From Pseudomonas sp. S30 (lineage in GTDB: Bacteria; Pseudomonadota; Gammaproteobacteria; Pseudomonadales; Pseudomonadaceae): 64,000 nt of DNA. The translations under genes were made by a program, and so were the position numbers. The stretch covers positions 1 through 64,000 of the forward strand of contig NZ_JACVTO010000014.1 in assembly GCF_016518545.1 (NCBI RefSeq). Direction: 5' to 3'. Of this stretch, positions 9,176 to 17,158 are shown piece after piece; position 1 is the stretch's first letter, and every line of letters starts with the position of its first letter. The notes under the pieces are model-generated. The model was not told the origin of the DNA. It was given only the letters and a program-made list of their open reading frames with translations, and did no database searches.

Positions 9176-10216
9176 ATGACCGAGCGCTTCGATGCCCGGG
9201 ATCTGGCCAACGCCGTAGACGCCGGTATCCTGCGACCCGGGCAGGACCATGAGCTCCTGGCATTCCTGCGGCGCGGCGCCAGACCGCAGGAGGGGTTCCA
9301 GCTGGCCAACGTCGCCTTCTACTTCGGGGGCCTGTTGATCATGGCCGCCATGGGCTGGTTGCTGACCGAGGCGTGGATGCGCATCGGCGACTGGGCACTG
9401 CTGGCAGTGGCCTGCTCATACATCGCTGTGCTGACCTGGCTCGCCCTGGCGATGCAGCGGCGCCAGCAGACGGCTCCTGCCGGAGTACTGGCTGCAGCGT
9501 CCGTCAGCATCGTGCCCTTGGCCGTGTTCGCGTTCGAACGACTGCTGGGTTGGTGGCCGCAGGATATCTGGCAGGACGATTACCACCCCTACTACACCCA
9601 CGTGAACGCCAGCTGGCTGTTGATGGAAGCTGCCACGGTCGTGGCGGGGATAGCGATGCTGCGCTTGATTCCCTTCCCTTTCGTCGTCATGCCGATCGCC
9701 TTGGCGTTGTGGTTCATGTCCATGGACACAGCGGCCTGGTGGTATGGCCAGACGTTGACCTGGTCGCAACGCGAGCAGGTCTCGATCGGGTTCGGGCTGG
9801 CGTTGCTGGTGGTCTTCGTGGTGGTCGACGGCCGCACCCGACACGACTATGCGGGCTGGGGCTATCTGGCAGGCTTGCTGGCGTTCTGGTGCGGCTTGAC
9901 TTCGATGAACAGCGACAGTGAGCTCAGCAAGGCGCTCTACTGCCTGATCAATCTGCTGTTGATGGGTTGCGCAGTGCTGCTGCGCCGACCGGTCTTCATG
10001 GCCTTCGGTGCACTCGGCGTCGCCTCGTACCTGGGCTATCTGTCGTACGAAGTGTTTGCCGAGTCACTGCTGTTCCCGGTAGTGCTGACGGTCATCGGGC
10101 TGGCGGCGATCGGTCTCGGCCTGGCCTACCAGAAGCGTCGCGAGCAGTTGAGCGCGGCCTTGCGGGCGCGCCTGCCGGGCTGGCTGGTGACTGCCCTGCC
10201 TGCCCTGCGCGATTGA
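9176..10216 (+). CDS. Uncharacterised polytopic membrane protein (DUF2157-like)
   Basis: Not functionally recognised. 346 residues with a soluble N-terminus of about 45 residues (helical, MTERFDARDLANAVDAGIL, ending RRGARPQEG) and then roughly ten hydrophobic segments, ending in a basic tail. The N-terminal domain plus many helices resembles DUF2157/GDYXXLXY-type membrane proteins. It starts 8 bp after coq7, so co-transcription is likely, but nothing in the sequence links it to quinone synthesis. Confidence 0.7.
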   Translation: MTERFDARDLANAVDAGILRPGQDHELLAFLRRGARPQEGFQLANVAFYFGGLLIMAAMGWLLTEAWMRIGDWALLAVACSYIAVLTWLALAMQRRQQTAPAGVLAAASVSIVPLAVFAFERLLGWWPQDIWQDDYHPYYTHVNASWLLMEAATVVAGIAMLRLIPFPFVVMPIALALWFMSMDTAAWWYGQTLTWSQREQVSIGFGLALLVVFVVVDGRTRHDYAGWGYLAGLLAFWCGLTSMNSDSELSKALYCLINLLLMGCAVLLRRPVFMAFGALGVASYLGYLSYEVFAESLLFPVVLTVIGLAAIGLGLAYQKRREQLSAALRARLPGWLVTALPALRD

Positions 10217-10248
10217 GAGCCTGAGCCAGGCAGCGCTCGCCGGTCGGC

Positions 10249-10671
10249 TCAACCCAGCTCGACAATCTCGTAGCCATGGGTGATTTCCACCCCGGCGCGG
10301 CCGAGCATGATCGATGCCGAGCAGTACTTTTCAGCCGACAGCTCCACGGCACGCTTGACCTGAGCTTCCTTCAGGCCCCGCCCTTTGACCACGAAGTTCA
10401 GATGGATTTTGGTGAACACCTTGGGATCCTCGTCGGCACGCTCGGCCTCCAGGAAGGCTTCGCAGCTTTCCACCGCCTGGCGGGATTTCTTCAGGATGCT
10501 GACCACATCGAAGTTGCTGCAACCGCCCAGACCGAGCAGCAACATTTCCATCGGCCGTACGCCGAGGTTGCGACCGCCCGCCTCGGGTGGACCGTCCATG
10601 ACCACGACGTGCCCACTCCCCGACTCACCGAGAAACATGGCCTCCCCGGCCCACTGAATGCGCGCCTTCAT
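10249..10671 (-). CDS. OsmC family protein (YhfA-like)
   Basis: Small thiol-based OsmC/Ohr superfamily protein, 140 residues. The two cysteines expected for a peroxidatic/resolving pair are C51 (GLGGCSNFDV) and C117 (EKYCSAS). The domain pattern is closest to the YhfA subgroup rather than Ohr. CAGGAGAC precedes the ATG. It is divergent from vfr across 186 bp that must hold both promoters. The substrate is unknown. Confidence 0.85.
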   Translation of the reverse strand: MKARIQWAGEAMFLGESGSGHVVVMDGPPEAGGRNLGVRPMEMLLLGLGGCSNFDVVSILKKSRQAVESCEAFLEAERADEDPKVFTKIHLNFVVKGRGLKEAQVKRAVELSAEKYCSASIMLGRAGVEITHGYEIVELG

Positions 10672-10857
10672 CGATACGGTCTCCTGCTCTGATAAAAGGC
10701 CGTCAGCTTAGACCTTGTGAGGTATTCGGAAAAGCTCAAGAGGTTGACGTCTCGTGCCGATAAATCGGAAGCATCTGATAAACTGGCGCCAAATTAACGA
10801 CGCACTTGTCAGCATTTCCCCACAGAATTCTCTGCGTACCTTGAACAGGATGTCGTG

Positions 10858-11502
10858 ATGGTAGCCTCCCCCCTGCCGGGCAAGATCAAGAATATCGACA
10901 AGCTGCTGGTGCATTGTCAGCGCCGCCGCTATGCCGCCAAGTGCAACATCATCTGCGCGGGTGACAGGGCGCAGACGCTGTCCTACATCGTGAAGGGGTC
11001 GGTCACTGTCGTGATCGAGGACGACGAGGGGCACGAGATGATTATCGCCTACTTGAACAGTGGCGACTTCTTCGGCGAACTGGGCCTGTTCGAGCCGGCC
11101 GGGCCGCAACAGCAGCGCAGCGCCTGGGTACGCGCCAAGACCGAATGCGAAGTCGCCGAGATCGAGTACGACAAGTTTCGCGAACTGGCCCGCCAGGACC
11201 CGGAAATTCTCTATGCCCTGGGCAGCCAGATGGCGCAGCGCCTGCGCAACACCACGCGCAAGGTCGGCGACCTGGCATTCTTCGACGTCACGGGCCGGGT
11301 GGCTCGCTGCCTGCTGGACCTGTGCAAGCAGCCGGATGCCATGACGCACCCTGATGGCATGCAGATCAAGATCACCCGCCAGGAGATCGGCAGGATCGTC
11401 GGCTGTTCCCGAGAGATGGTCGGCCGAGTGCTCAAGGATCTCGAGGAGCGCAGCCTGGTGCACGTCAAGGGCAAGACGATGGTGGTCTACGGTACCCGTT
11501 AA
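10858..11502 (+). CDS. vfr: cAMP-activated global transcriptional regulator Vfr/CRP
   Basis: CRP-family dimeric DNA-binding protein. 214 residues: N-terminal cyclic-nucleotide-binding domain with the phosphate-binding cassette SGDFFGELGLFE (about 64-75), a long dimer helix, and a C-terminal winged helix with the recognition helix in TRQEIGRIVGCSREMVGRVL (about 170-190). In P. aeruginosa Vfr controls virulence, in P. putida the orthologue controls a narrower set. The start is the ATG at 10858, 7 bases after AGGA; a GTG one codon earlier is less likely. Its stop overlaps that of the convergent ligase gene. Confidence 0.95.
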   Translation: MVASPLPGKIKNIDKLLVHCQRRRYAAKCNIICAGDRAQTLSYIVKGSVTVVIEDDEGHEMIIAYLNSGDFFGELGLFEPAGPQQQRSAWVRAKTECEVAEIEYDKFRELARQDPEILYALGSQMAQRLRNTTRKVGDLAFFDVTGRVARCLLDLCKQPDAMTHPDGMQIKITRQEIGRIVGCSREMVGRVLKDLEERSLVHVKGKTMVVYGTR

Positions 11503-12203
11503 TCCTGCGGCAGCGCTGCGATCACCTCGGCATAGGCGCGGTCCAGCCGCTCGAACCAGGGGGCGGCCGGGACCACTTCATGCAGGGCGATGTGGCTGTC
11601 GGCGCGACAGCGCTGTTCGAGCCCACAGCAGTGATTGAAGCGATTGACCGCCGCCACCATGGATTCTCGCTCGTTATCCAGCAGCAACGCGCCGTGGACC
11701 AGTACCACCGGACGCTTGCCGCCCAGGCCCTGGCGCCAGCGCTGGGCGGTGCCCACCAGCTTGCGGCCTTCGAGATTGACGTTGTAGCGCCCGTCGCAGA
11801 ACGCGCCGTCGATCTCGCCGACCGACGCCACGCCGCCCCACTCGCGCAGCACCTCGCACAAGGGCTGGCACAGCCGCTGATAAGCCTGCTCGATGCGTCC
11901 ATGGTCGCCTTCGCTGCGAGGTGCCACGTAGACGAGTGCGAGGTTCACGGTGGCAGGAGACTGCGGTACCGGCTCGCCACCGGTCTCGCGCAACAGCACC
12001 GGCCAGCCGGCGATCGCCAGTTCGGTACAGGCGGCTTCGAAGTGTTCGAGACGGCTCATGCGACGGGGCATCACCAGCGCATGGTCGGTTGGCCGCCAGA
12101 ACAGCACTGCCGCCTCACGCTCGCCACGGCAGACGGCGCCGAGCAGCTCCTGCTCGGCGCGCAGGCCGTGCTCGACGGGAAGGCGAAGGACGCGATCGGT
12201 CAT
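11499..12203 (-). CDS. Lipoate--protein ligase / biotin-lipoate ligase superfamily protein, atypical motif
   Basis: 234-residue member of the LplA/LipB/BirA fold. The catalytic lysine is probably K148 in EGRKLVGTAQRW, which matches the LplA signature. The usual RRxGGGxVxHD motif is altered to RETGGEPVPQS (72-82), losing the glycine triplet and the histidine. It may act as an amidotransferase or on another substrate. It is convergent with vfr, sharing TTAA at the stops, and lies 80 bp downstream of trpC with a terminator between. Confidence 0.75.
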   Translation of the reverse strand: MTDRVLRLPVEHGLRAEQELLGAVCRGEREAAVLFWRPTDHALVMPRRMSRLEHFEAACTELAIAGWPVLLRETGGEPVPQSPATVNLALVYVAPRSEGDHGRIEQAYQRLCQPLCEVLREWGGVASVGEIDGAFCDGRYNVNLEGRKLVGTAQRWRQGLGGKRPVVLVHGALLLDNERESMVAAVNRFNHCCGLEQRCRADSHIALHEVVPAAPWFERLDRAYAEVIAALPQD

Positions 12204-12250
12204 GGATTCACCTTGCTCAAGCCCTCTTTTCAGGCCTGCGCGACGCGGAC

Positions 12251-12274
12251 AAAAAAGCCGGCATCACGCCGGCT
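12251..12274 (-). terminator. Rho-independent terminator of trpGDC
   Basis: A 7-bp stem (12256-12262 with 12268-12274) closes a 5-nt loop and is followed on the minus strand by six Ts. It lies 9 bp beyond the trpC stop. Confidence 0.85.
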
Positions 12275-12282
12275 CGGTCGGT

Positions 12283-13116
12283 TCAGTCCAGAGGCTGAAC
12301 GCTCTTTTTCACCTGATCGGGGAAGAACAGCCGCTGCAGCTCCAGTCCTGGCTGCTCTGCGCGCATGAACGCCTCGCCTACCAGGAAGGAGTAAACCTCG
12401 TTGATTTCCATCAGCTCGACGTCGGCACGGTTGAAAATGCCGCTCTCGGTGATGGCCAGACGGTCACGCGGGATGCGCGGCAGCAGGTCGAGGGTGGTGT
12501 CGAGGCTGACCTCGAAGGTGTGCAGGTTGCGGTTGTTGACGCCCACCAACGGTGTGTCGAGGATGTTCAGCGCCCGCTCCAGTTCGTCGCCATCGTGCAC
12601 TTCGACGAGCACGTCCAGGCCGACCTCTTTGGCCGTGGCGGCCAATTCGGCCATCTTCACGTCATCCAGCGCGGAAACGATCAGCAACACGCAGTCTGCA
12701 CCCAGTGCACGGGCTTCGACGATCTGGTAGGGATCGATCATGAAGTCCTTGCGGATCACCGGCAGCGAGACCGCTGCACGCGCCTGCTGCAGGTACGCAT
12801 CGGCCCCTTGGAAATAATCCACGTCGGTGAGCACGGACAGGCAAGTGGCACCACCTTTCTCGTAGCTGACGGCGATCTCCGCCGGTTCGAAGTGCTCGCG
12901 GATGACACCCTTGCTCGGCGAAGCCTTCTTGATCTCGGCAATGACCGCCGGCTGCTTGGCCCGGGCCTGCGCGATAAGCGCATTGGCGAAGCCACGCGGC
13001 GCATCGGCCGTCCTGGCCATGCCCTCAAGCTCGGCCAGGCTGACGCGGGCGCTGCGTTCTGCCACTTCCTGAAACTTGCGGGCGATGATCCGCTCCAGCA
13101 CCGTCGGTACGCTCAT
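12283..13116 (-). CDS. trpC: Indole-3-glycerol-phosphate synthase
   Basis: Converts CdRP to indole-3-glycerol phosphate in tryptophan synthesis. Stand-alone 277-residue TIM barrel, not fused to TrpF. The signatures are AEIKKASPSKGVI near residue 60-72, LSVLTDVDYFQG, LPVIRKDFMIDPYQI, VGVNNRNLHTF and ITESGIF. Its ATG overlaps the trpD stop (ATGA), with AGGAG inside the end of trpD, so translation is probably coupled. It is the last gene of trpGDC. Confidence 0.97.
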   Translation of the reverse strand: MSVPTVLERIIARKFQEVAERSARVSLAELEGMARTADAPRGFANALIAQARAKQPAVIAEIKKASPSKGVIREHFEPAEIAVSYEKGGATCLSVLTDVDYFQGADAYLQQARAAVSLPVIRKDFMIDPYQIVEARALGADCVLLIVSALDDVKMAELAATAKEVGLDVLVEVHDGDELERALNILDTPLVGVNNRNLHTFEVSLDTTLDLLPRIPRDRLAITESGIFNRADVELMEINEVYSFLVGEAFMRAEQPGLELQRLFFPDQVKKSVQPLD

Positions 13117-14162
13117 GCTCCGTTCTCCTGCTTGAATACCGCGGTGAAGGCGCCCAGCTCCTGGAGCTTTTCCCAGGCCAGGCCCGTATGCAGCACATCG
13201 TGGGCCAGTTCGACGCCCGACTTCAGGCTCATGGCGTGATCGGCGGCATACAGCGCCGCGCCCGCATTGAGCACGATCATTTCGGCAGCCTTCTGGCCGT
13301 TCTCGGTCTTGCGCCGCCCCAGCGCGTCACGGATCAGCGCCAGCGAGGCCTGTGGATCTTCGACCGCCAGGCCGTGCAGGCTCTGGCTCTTCATGCCGAG
13401 GTCTTCGGGCTCGACCCAGTATTCACGGATCTGGCCGTTGTTGAGTTCGGCCACGAAGGTCGGCGCGGCCAGGCTGAATTCGTCGAGGCCGTCCTTGGAA
13501 TGCACCACCAGCACGTGCTTGCTGCCCAGGCGCTGGAGCACCTCGGCCAGCGGACGGCACAGCGCCTGGGTGAACACGCCGACCACCTGGTGCTTTACGC
13601 CGGCCGGATTCGTAAGCGGGCCGAGCATGTTGAACAGGGTGCGCAGGCTCAGGTCACGGCGCGGACTGGCCGCATATTTCATGGCGCTGTGATGACTCTG
13701 CGCGAACATGAAGCCGATACCCAGGCTGTCGATGCAGCGGGCGACCTGGACGGGGGTGAGGGTCAGGTAGATACCCGCCGCTTCCAGCAGGTCAGCACTG
13801 CCGCTCTTGCCGGAAACGGCGCGGTTGCCGTGCTTGGCCACCGGGCAGCCGGCTGCGGCGAGCACGAACGCCGAAGCGGTGGAAACGTTGAAGATGTTGG
13901 CGCCATCGCCACCGGTGCCGACGATGTCGACGACACCGTCCAGGCTCTGCAGCTCGACCTTGTCGGCCAGTTCACGCATGACCGACACGGCGCCGACGAT
14001 TTCGTCGATGCTTTCGCTCTTCATGCGCATGCCCATGAGGAAGGCGCCGATCTGCGCCTCGCTGCATTGCCCGGTCATGATCTGGCGCATGACGTCGCGC
14101 ATTTCCTCGGTGGTGAGGTCCAGATGGCCGACGATGCGATTCAGCGCCTGCTTGATATCCAT
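13113..14162 (-). CDS. trpD: Anthranilate phosphoribosyltransferase
   Basis: Transfers phosphoribose from PRPP to anthranilate. 349 residues, type III nucleoside phosphorylase-like fold. Seen: the helical N-terminus (TTEEMRDVMRQIMTGQCSEAQIGAFLMGMRMK), the PRPP-binding GTGGDGANIFNVST (about 82-95), KHGNRAVSGKSGSADLLE and the RTLFNMLGPLTNPA motif. The ATG at 14162 follows AAGGA. It overlaps trpC by 4 bp and lies 8 bp after trpG. Confidence 0.97.
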   Translation of the reverse strand: MDIKQALNRIVGHLDLTTEEMRDVMRQIMTGQCSEAQIGAFLMGMRMKSESIDEIVGAVSVMRELADKVELQSLDGVVDIVGTGGDGANIFNVSTASAFVLAAAGCPVAKHGNRAVSGKSGSADLLEAAGIYLTLTPVQVARCIDSLGIGFMFAQSHHSAMKYAASPRRDLSLRTLFNMLGPLTNPAGVKHQVVGVFTQALCRPLAEVLQRLGSKHVLVVHSKDGLDEFSLAAPTFVAELNNGQIREYWVEPEDLGMKSQSLHGLAVEDPQASLALIRDALGRRKTENGQKAAEMIVLNAGAALYAADHAMSLKSGVELAHDVLHTGLAWEKLQELGAFTAVFKQENGA

Positions 14163-14170
14163 ATCGATCC

Positions 14171-14764
14171 TTAACGGCGGCCGCCGGTCTGCTTGAGGAA
14201 ATTGGCGAACAGTTCATGGCCCTGCTCGGTGAGGATGGACTCGGGATGGAACTGTACACCTTCGACGTTCAGGGTCTTGTGACGCAGGCCCATGATCTCG
14301 TCGACCGTGCCGTCTTCGTGGGCCGTCCAGGCCGTGACTTCGAGGCACTCCGGCAGTGTGTCACGCTTGACCACCAAGGAGTGGTAGCGGGTCACCGTGA
14401 GGGGGTTGTTGAGACCGGCGAATACGCCGAGGTCTCGATGGAATACCGGACTGGTCTTGCCGTGCATCACCTGGCGAGCACGGACCACATCGCCCCCGTA
14501 GGCCTGGCCGATGGACTGGTGGCCCAGGCACACGCCCAGGATCGGCAACTTGCCGGCGAAATGCAGGATGGCCTCGATGGAAACGCCCGCCTCGCTTGGC
14601 GTACAGGGGCCGGGCGAGACGACGATGCGCTCCGGCTGCAGGGCTTCGATCTGGGCGAGGGTCAGTTCGTCGTTGCGAATCACCTTGACCTCGGCACCCA
14701 ACTCGCCGAGGTACTGCACAACGTTGTAGGTAAAGGAGTCGTAGTTATCGATCATCAGTAACAT
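14171..14764 (-). CDS. trpG: Anthranilate synthase component II (glutamine amidotransferase)
   Basis: Supplies ammonia from glutamine to TrpE. 197 residues, class I amidotransferase with the triad C79 (GVCLGHQS), H173 and E175 (VQFHPES). The start is the ATG at 14764 with AGAGG upstream. Its partner trpE is not adjacent but 2.4 kb away, on the same strand beyond estP. It is the first gene of trpGDC, and is preceded by a leader peptide (14902-14970) and a good promoter. Confidence 0.97.
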   Translation of the reverse strand: MLLMIDNYDSFTYNVVQYLGELGAEVKVIRNDELTLAQIEALQPERIVVSPGPCTPSEAGVSIEAILHFAGKLPILGVCLGHQSIGQAYGGDVVRARQVMHGKTSPVFHRDLGVFAGLNNPLTVTRYHSLVVKRDTLPECLEVTAWTAHEDGTVDEIMGLRHKTLNVEGVQFHPESILTEQGHELFANFLKQTGGRR

Positions 14765-14874
14765 CTGGGCAACCTCTTGAATCTACTGACTGAGCTTTCG
14801 AACCTGCCTGCGTGGCTCATGGGCGTGCGCTATCGCACAGGCGACGAGAAAACGGCAGGAGGCAAACGGGACGG

Positions 14875-14890
14875 GCCGGACGCGACCGGC
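14875..14890 (-). promoter_or_regulatory. Hairpin in the trpG leader RNA
   Basis: GCCGG (14886-14890 read on the minus strand) pairs with CCGGC (14875-14879) across a 6-nt loop, 11 nt after the leader-peptide stop. An equivalent hairpin follows the trpE leader peptide at 18686-18701. No U run follows, so it is not a canonical terminator by eye. Confidence 0.45.
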
Positions 14891-14901
14891 GGGAGAAAGA
14901 G

Positions 14902-14970
14902 TCAGGCGCGCCAACGCCAACGGGCGTGAGCCTTGATAACGCGCATCAGGAGTTTGCTGACGATCGACAC
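14902..14970 (-). CDS. trp leader peptide upstream of trpG
   Basis: A 22-codon reading frame from GTG at 14970, or 14 codons from ATG at 14946, ending MRVIKAHARWRWRA then TGA. Two Trp codons lie within the last five codons. The same peptide, at the same length from GTG, occurs before trpE as the Gph C-terminus. It starts about 20 bp after a predicted transcription start. Attenuation of trpE and trpGDC has been reported for P. putida, which this fits. The start codon is uncertain as no strong ribosome site precedes either. Confidence 0.7.
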   Translation of the reverse strand: MSIVSKLLMRVIKAHARWRWRA

Positions 14971-14998
14971 GGGGGATTTCTCGCTTGTACGTGACCGC

Positions 14999-15027
14999 AC
15001 AGTAGCCTACGGCGCCAGTGTGTGCAA
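14999..15027 (-). promoter_or_regulatory. Predicted promoter of the trp leader-trpGDC transcript
   Basis: On the minus strand TTGCAC (-35, 15027-15022) and TACTGT (-10, 15004-14999) are separated by exactly 17 bp. This places the transcript start near 14992, just before the leader peptide. Confidence 0.55.
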
Positions 15028-15061
15028 CATGCGCTAAACACCCGGAAACACGAGGGCGCAG

Positions 15062-15081
15062 AACCGACCACCGGTTTTTTT
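15062..15081 (+). terminator. Weak hairpin with T7 run ahead of estP
   Basis: A 5-bp stem (15062-15066 with 15072-15076) runs straight into seven Ts on the plus strand. No plus-strand gene ends here, so it may trim antisense or leader transcription ahead of estP. The rest of 14765-15145 holds the trp leader and promoter and no other gene that I can see. Confidence 0.35.
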
Positions 15082-15145
15082 GCTAAGGTCTTCAGGCCGG
15101 CATGCAACGCTGGGCCCACAACAACAACGAAACGGAATTTCCTCC

Positions 15146-17047
15146 ATGCGAAGACCCGCCTTCCTGCGTGCCACCCTTTGCCTGCTGACCCTCGCATGCC
15201 ATCAGGCCATGGCCGCGCCCTCGCCTTATTCTTCGCTGTACGTGTTCGGCGACAGCCTTGCCGATGCCGGACAGTTTCCCGACCTGAGCGGCAGCGCCCA
15301 GGGCCTGCGTTTCACCAATCGCCAGGCCAACGGTGAGTACGCGCCGGTCTCGCCCATGATCCTTGCCGGCAAGCTGGGCTTCTCCGGTTCCGTGACAGGC
15401 CCCTCGACATCGTTGAGCAATCTGCTGCAAGGCCGGCCCGACGGCAATAACTGGGCGGTGGGCGGCTACACCACGCAACAGGTGCTGGAGGCCATCACCG
15501 ATACTTCCCAAGCGGTCATCCCGCCAGGCCGCCTGGGCGCCGGGCTGGTGCTGCGCGAGCGGCCGGGCTACCTGGCGAACGGTGGGCGAGCCGACCCCAA
15601 TGCGCTGTACTACCTCACCGGAGGCGGCAATGACTTCCTCCAGGGCCTGGTCAACAGCCCCGCCAGCGCCGCGGCTGCCGGGGCCCGGCTGGCCGCCAGT
15701 GCGCAGGCTCTGCAACAGGGTGGCGCACGCTACATCATGGTGTGGTTGCTGCCCGACCTCGGGCAGACACCCAACTTCAGCGGTACGCCGCAGCAGGCAC
15801 CGTTGTCGCAGCTTTCCAGCGTGTTCAACCAGGCGTTGCTGACTCAACTGCGCCAGGTGGACGCGCAGGTCATCCCACTGAATGTCCCGGGCCTGCTCGG
15901 CGAAGCGCTGAACGATCCTGGACAGTTCGGGCTGGCGACCGGACAGAACCTGGTCGGCACCTGCTACAGCGGCGAAGGCTGCACGGCCAACCCCGTGTAT
16001 GGCGTGAATGGCACGAACCCCGACCCCTCGCGGCTGCTGTTCAACGACTCGGTGCATCCGACCATCGCCGGGCAGCAGCTGATCGCCGACTATGCCTATT
16101 CCATCCTGGCGGCACCTTGGGAACTGACACTGCTCCCGGAAATGGCGCAGGCCAGTGTTCGCGCCCACCAGGACGAGCTACGCAACCAGTGGCAGACCCC
16201 ATGGCAAGGGATTGGCCAGTGGCAGGCGTTCGTCGCCACCGGCGCACAGGACCTGGACTTCGGCAGCCAGCGCAGCGCGGCCAGTGGCGACGGGCGCGGC
16301 TACAACCTGACCCTGGGCGGCAGCTATCGGCTCGATGAGGCCTGGCGGGTAGGCATCGCGGCAGGGGCCTATCGCCAGAAACTAGAAGCAGGCCAGCGCG
16401 ACTCCGACTACAAGCTCGACAGTTACCTCGCCAGCGCCTTCGCTCAGTACAAGCGCGACCGCTGGTGGGCCGACGGGGCACTGACCGCCGGGCATCTGAA
16501 CTATGACGACCTCAAGCGCAACTTCGCCCTCGGTCCGGCCGAGCGCACCGAGAAAGGTGATACCGATGGCGAGGCCTGTGCGTTCAGCGCCCGGTTGGGC
16601 TACAACCTGGCGGTCGACGACAGCACCTGGCAATTGGCCCCCTTCCTGAGCGCCGACTATGCCCGCGTGAAGGTCGATGGCTATGACGAAAAGAGTGGTC
16701 GTTCCACGGCCATGGGCTTCGATGACCAGGACCGCACTTCCCGTCGCCTGGGCGCCGGCCTGCTGGGCAGCGTCCAGCTGCTGCCGGGCACGCGACTGTC
16801 CGCCGAAGTGGCGCGCGAACATGAGTTCGAAGATGACCGCCAGGACCTGACACTGCACATGGCGACATTGCAGGACAATGACTTCACCCTGGCCGGCTAT
16901 ACCCCAGCCAGCAACCTGACGCGCGCCAGCCTGGGCGTGAGCCATCAGTTGTTACCCGGTGTGAACCTGCGGGGCAACTACAACTGGCGCAAGAGCGATG
17001 AGCTGACCCAGCAAGGGGTGAGCCTGGGCGTGAGTCTCGACTTCTAG
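15146..17047 (+). CDS. estP: Autotransporter esterase (GDSL family)
   Basis: Outer-membrane-anchored esterase, type Va autotransporter, 633 residues. Order: signal peptide (1-23, ending AMA), GDSL/SGNH passenger, and a C-terminal beta-barrel from about residue 350 ending in aromatic F (VSLDF). Catalytic residues: S37 in VFGDSLADAG, D301 and H304 in DSVHPTIAG; the block GGGNDFLQG is also present. The homologue EstA of P. aeruginosa affects rhamnolipid and motility; that is family knowledge. The start is the ATG at 15146, at the signal peptide. It is flanked on both sides by trp genes on the other strand. Confidence 0.93.
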   Translation: MRRPAFLRATLCLLTLACHQAMAAPSPYSSLYVFGDSLADAGQFPDLSGSAQGLRFTNRQANGEYAPVSPMILAGKLGFSGSVTGPSTSLSNLLQGRPDGNNWAVGGYTTQQVLEAITDTSQAVIPPGRLGAGLVLRERPGYLANGGRADPNALYYLTGGGNDFLQGLVNSPASAAAAGARLAASAQALQQGGARYIMVWLLPDLGQTPNFSGTPQQAPLSQLSSVFNQALLTQLRQVDAQVIPLNVPGLLGEALNDPGQFGLATGQNLVGTCYSGEGCTANPVYGVNGTNPDPSRLLFNDSVHPTIAGQQLIADYAYSILAAPWELTLLPEMAQASVRAHQDELRNQWQTPWQGIGQWQAFVATGAQDLDFGSQRSAASGDGRGYNLTLGGSYRLDEAWRVGIAAGAYRQKLEAGQRDSDYKLDSYLASAFAQYKRDRWWADGALTAGHLNYDDLKRNFALGPAERTEKGDTDGEACAFSARLGYNLAVDDSTWQLAPFLSADYARVKVDGYDEKSGRSTAMGFDDQDRTSRRLGAGLLGSVQLLPGTRLSAEVAREHEFEDDRQDLTLHMATLQDNDFTLAGYTPASNLTRASLGVSHQLLPGVNLRGNYNWRKSDELTQQGVSLGVSLDF

Positions 17048-17086
17048 GCGCTGCCTGAAGGGCTTGGGGCTTGAAGGCATCGCCGC

Positions 17087-17125
17087 CACCTCCCCTACCA
17101 GGCTCGAGAGCTCGTAGGGGAGGTG
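17087..17125. terminator. Long stem-loop between convergent estP and trpE
   Basis: A perfect 12-bp stem (17087-17098 with 17114-17125) has a 15-nt loop. There is no T run on either side, so intrinsic termination is uncertain; its position between converging genes suggests a shared stop or RNA-stabilising structure. Confidence 0.55.
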
Positions 17126-17158
17126 CCAAGCGGGCGCGGGCGTGCTGAGTGGACTGCC

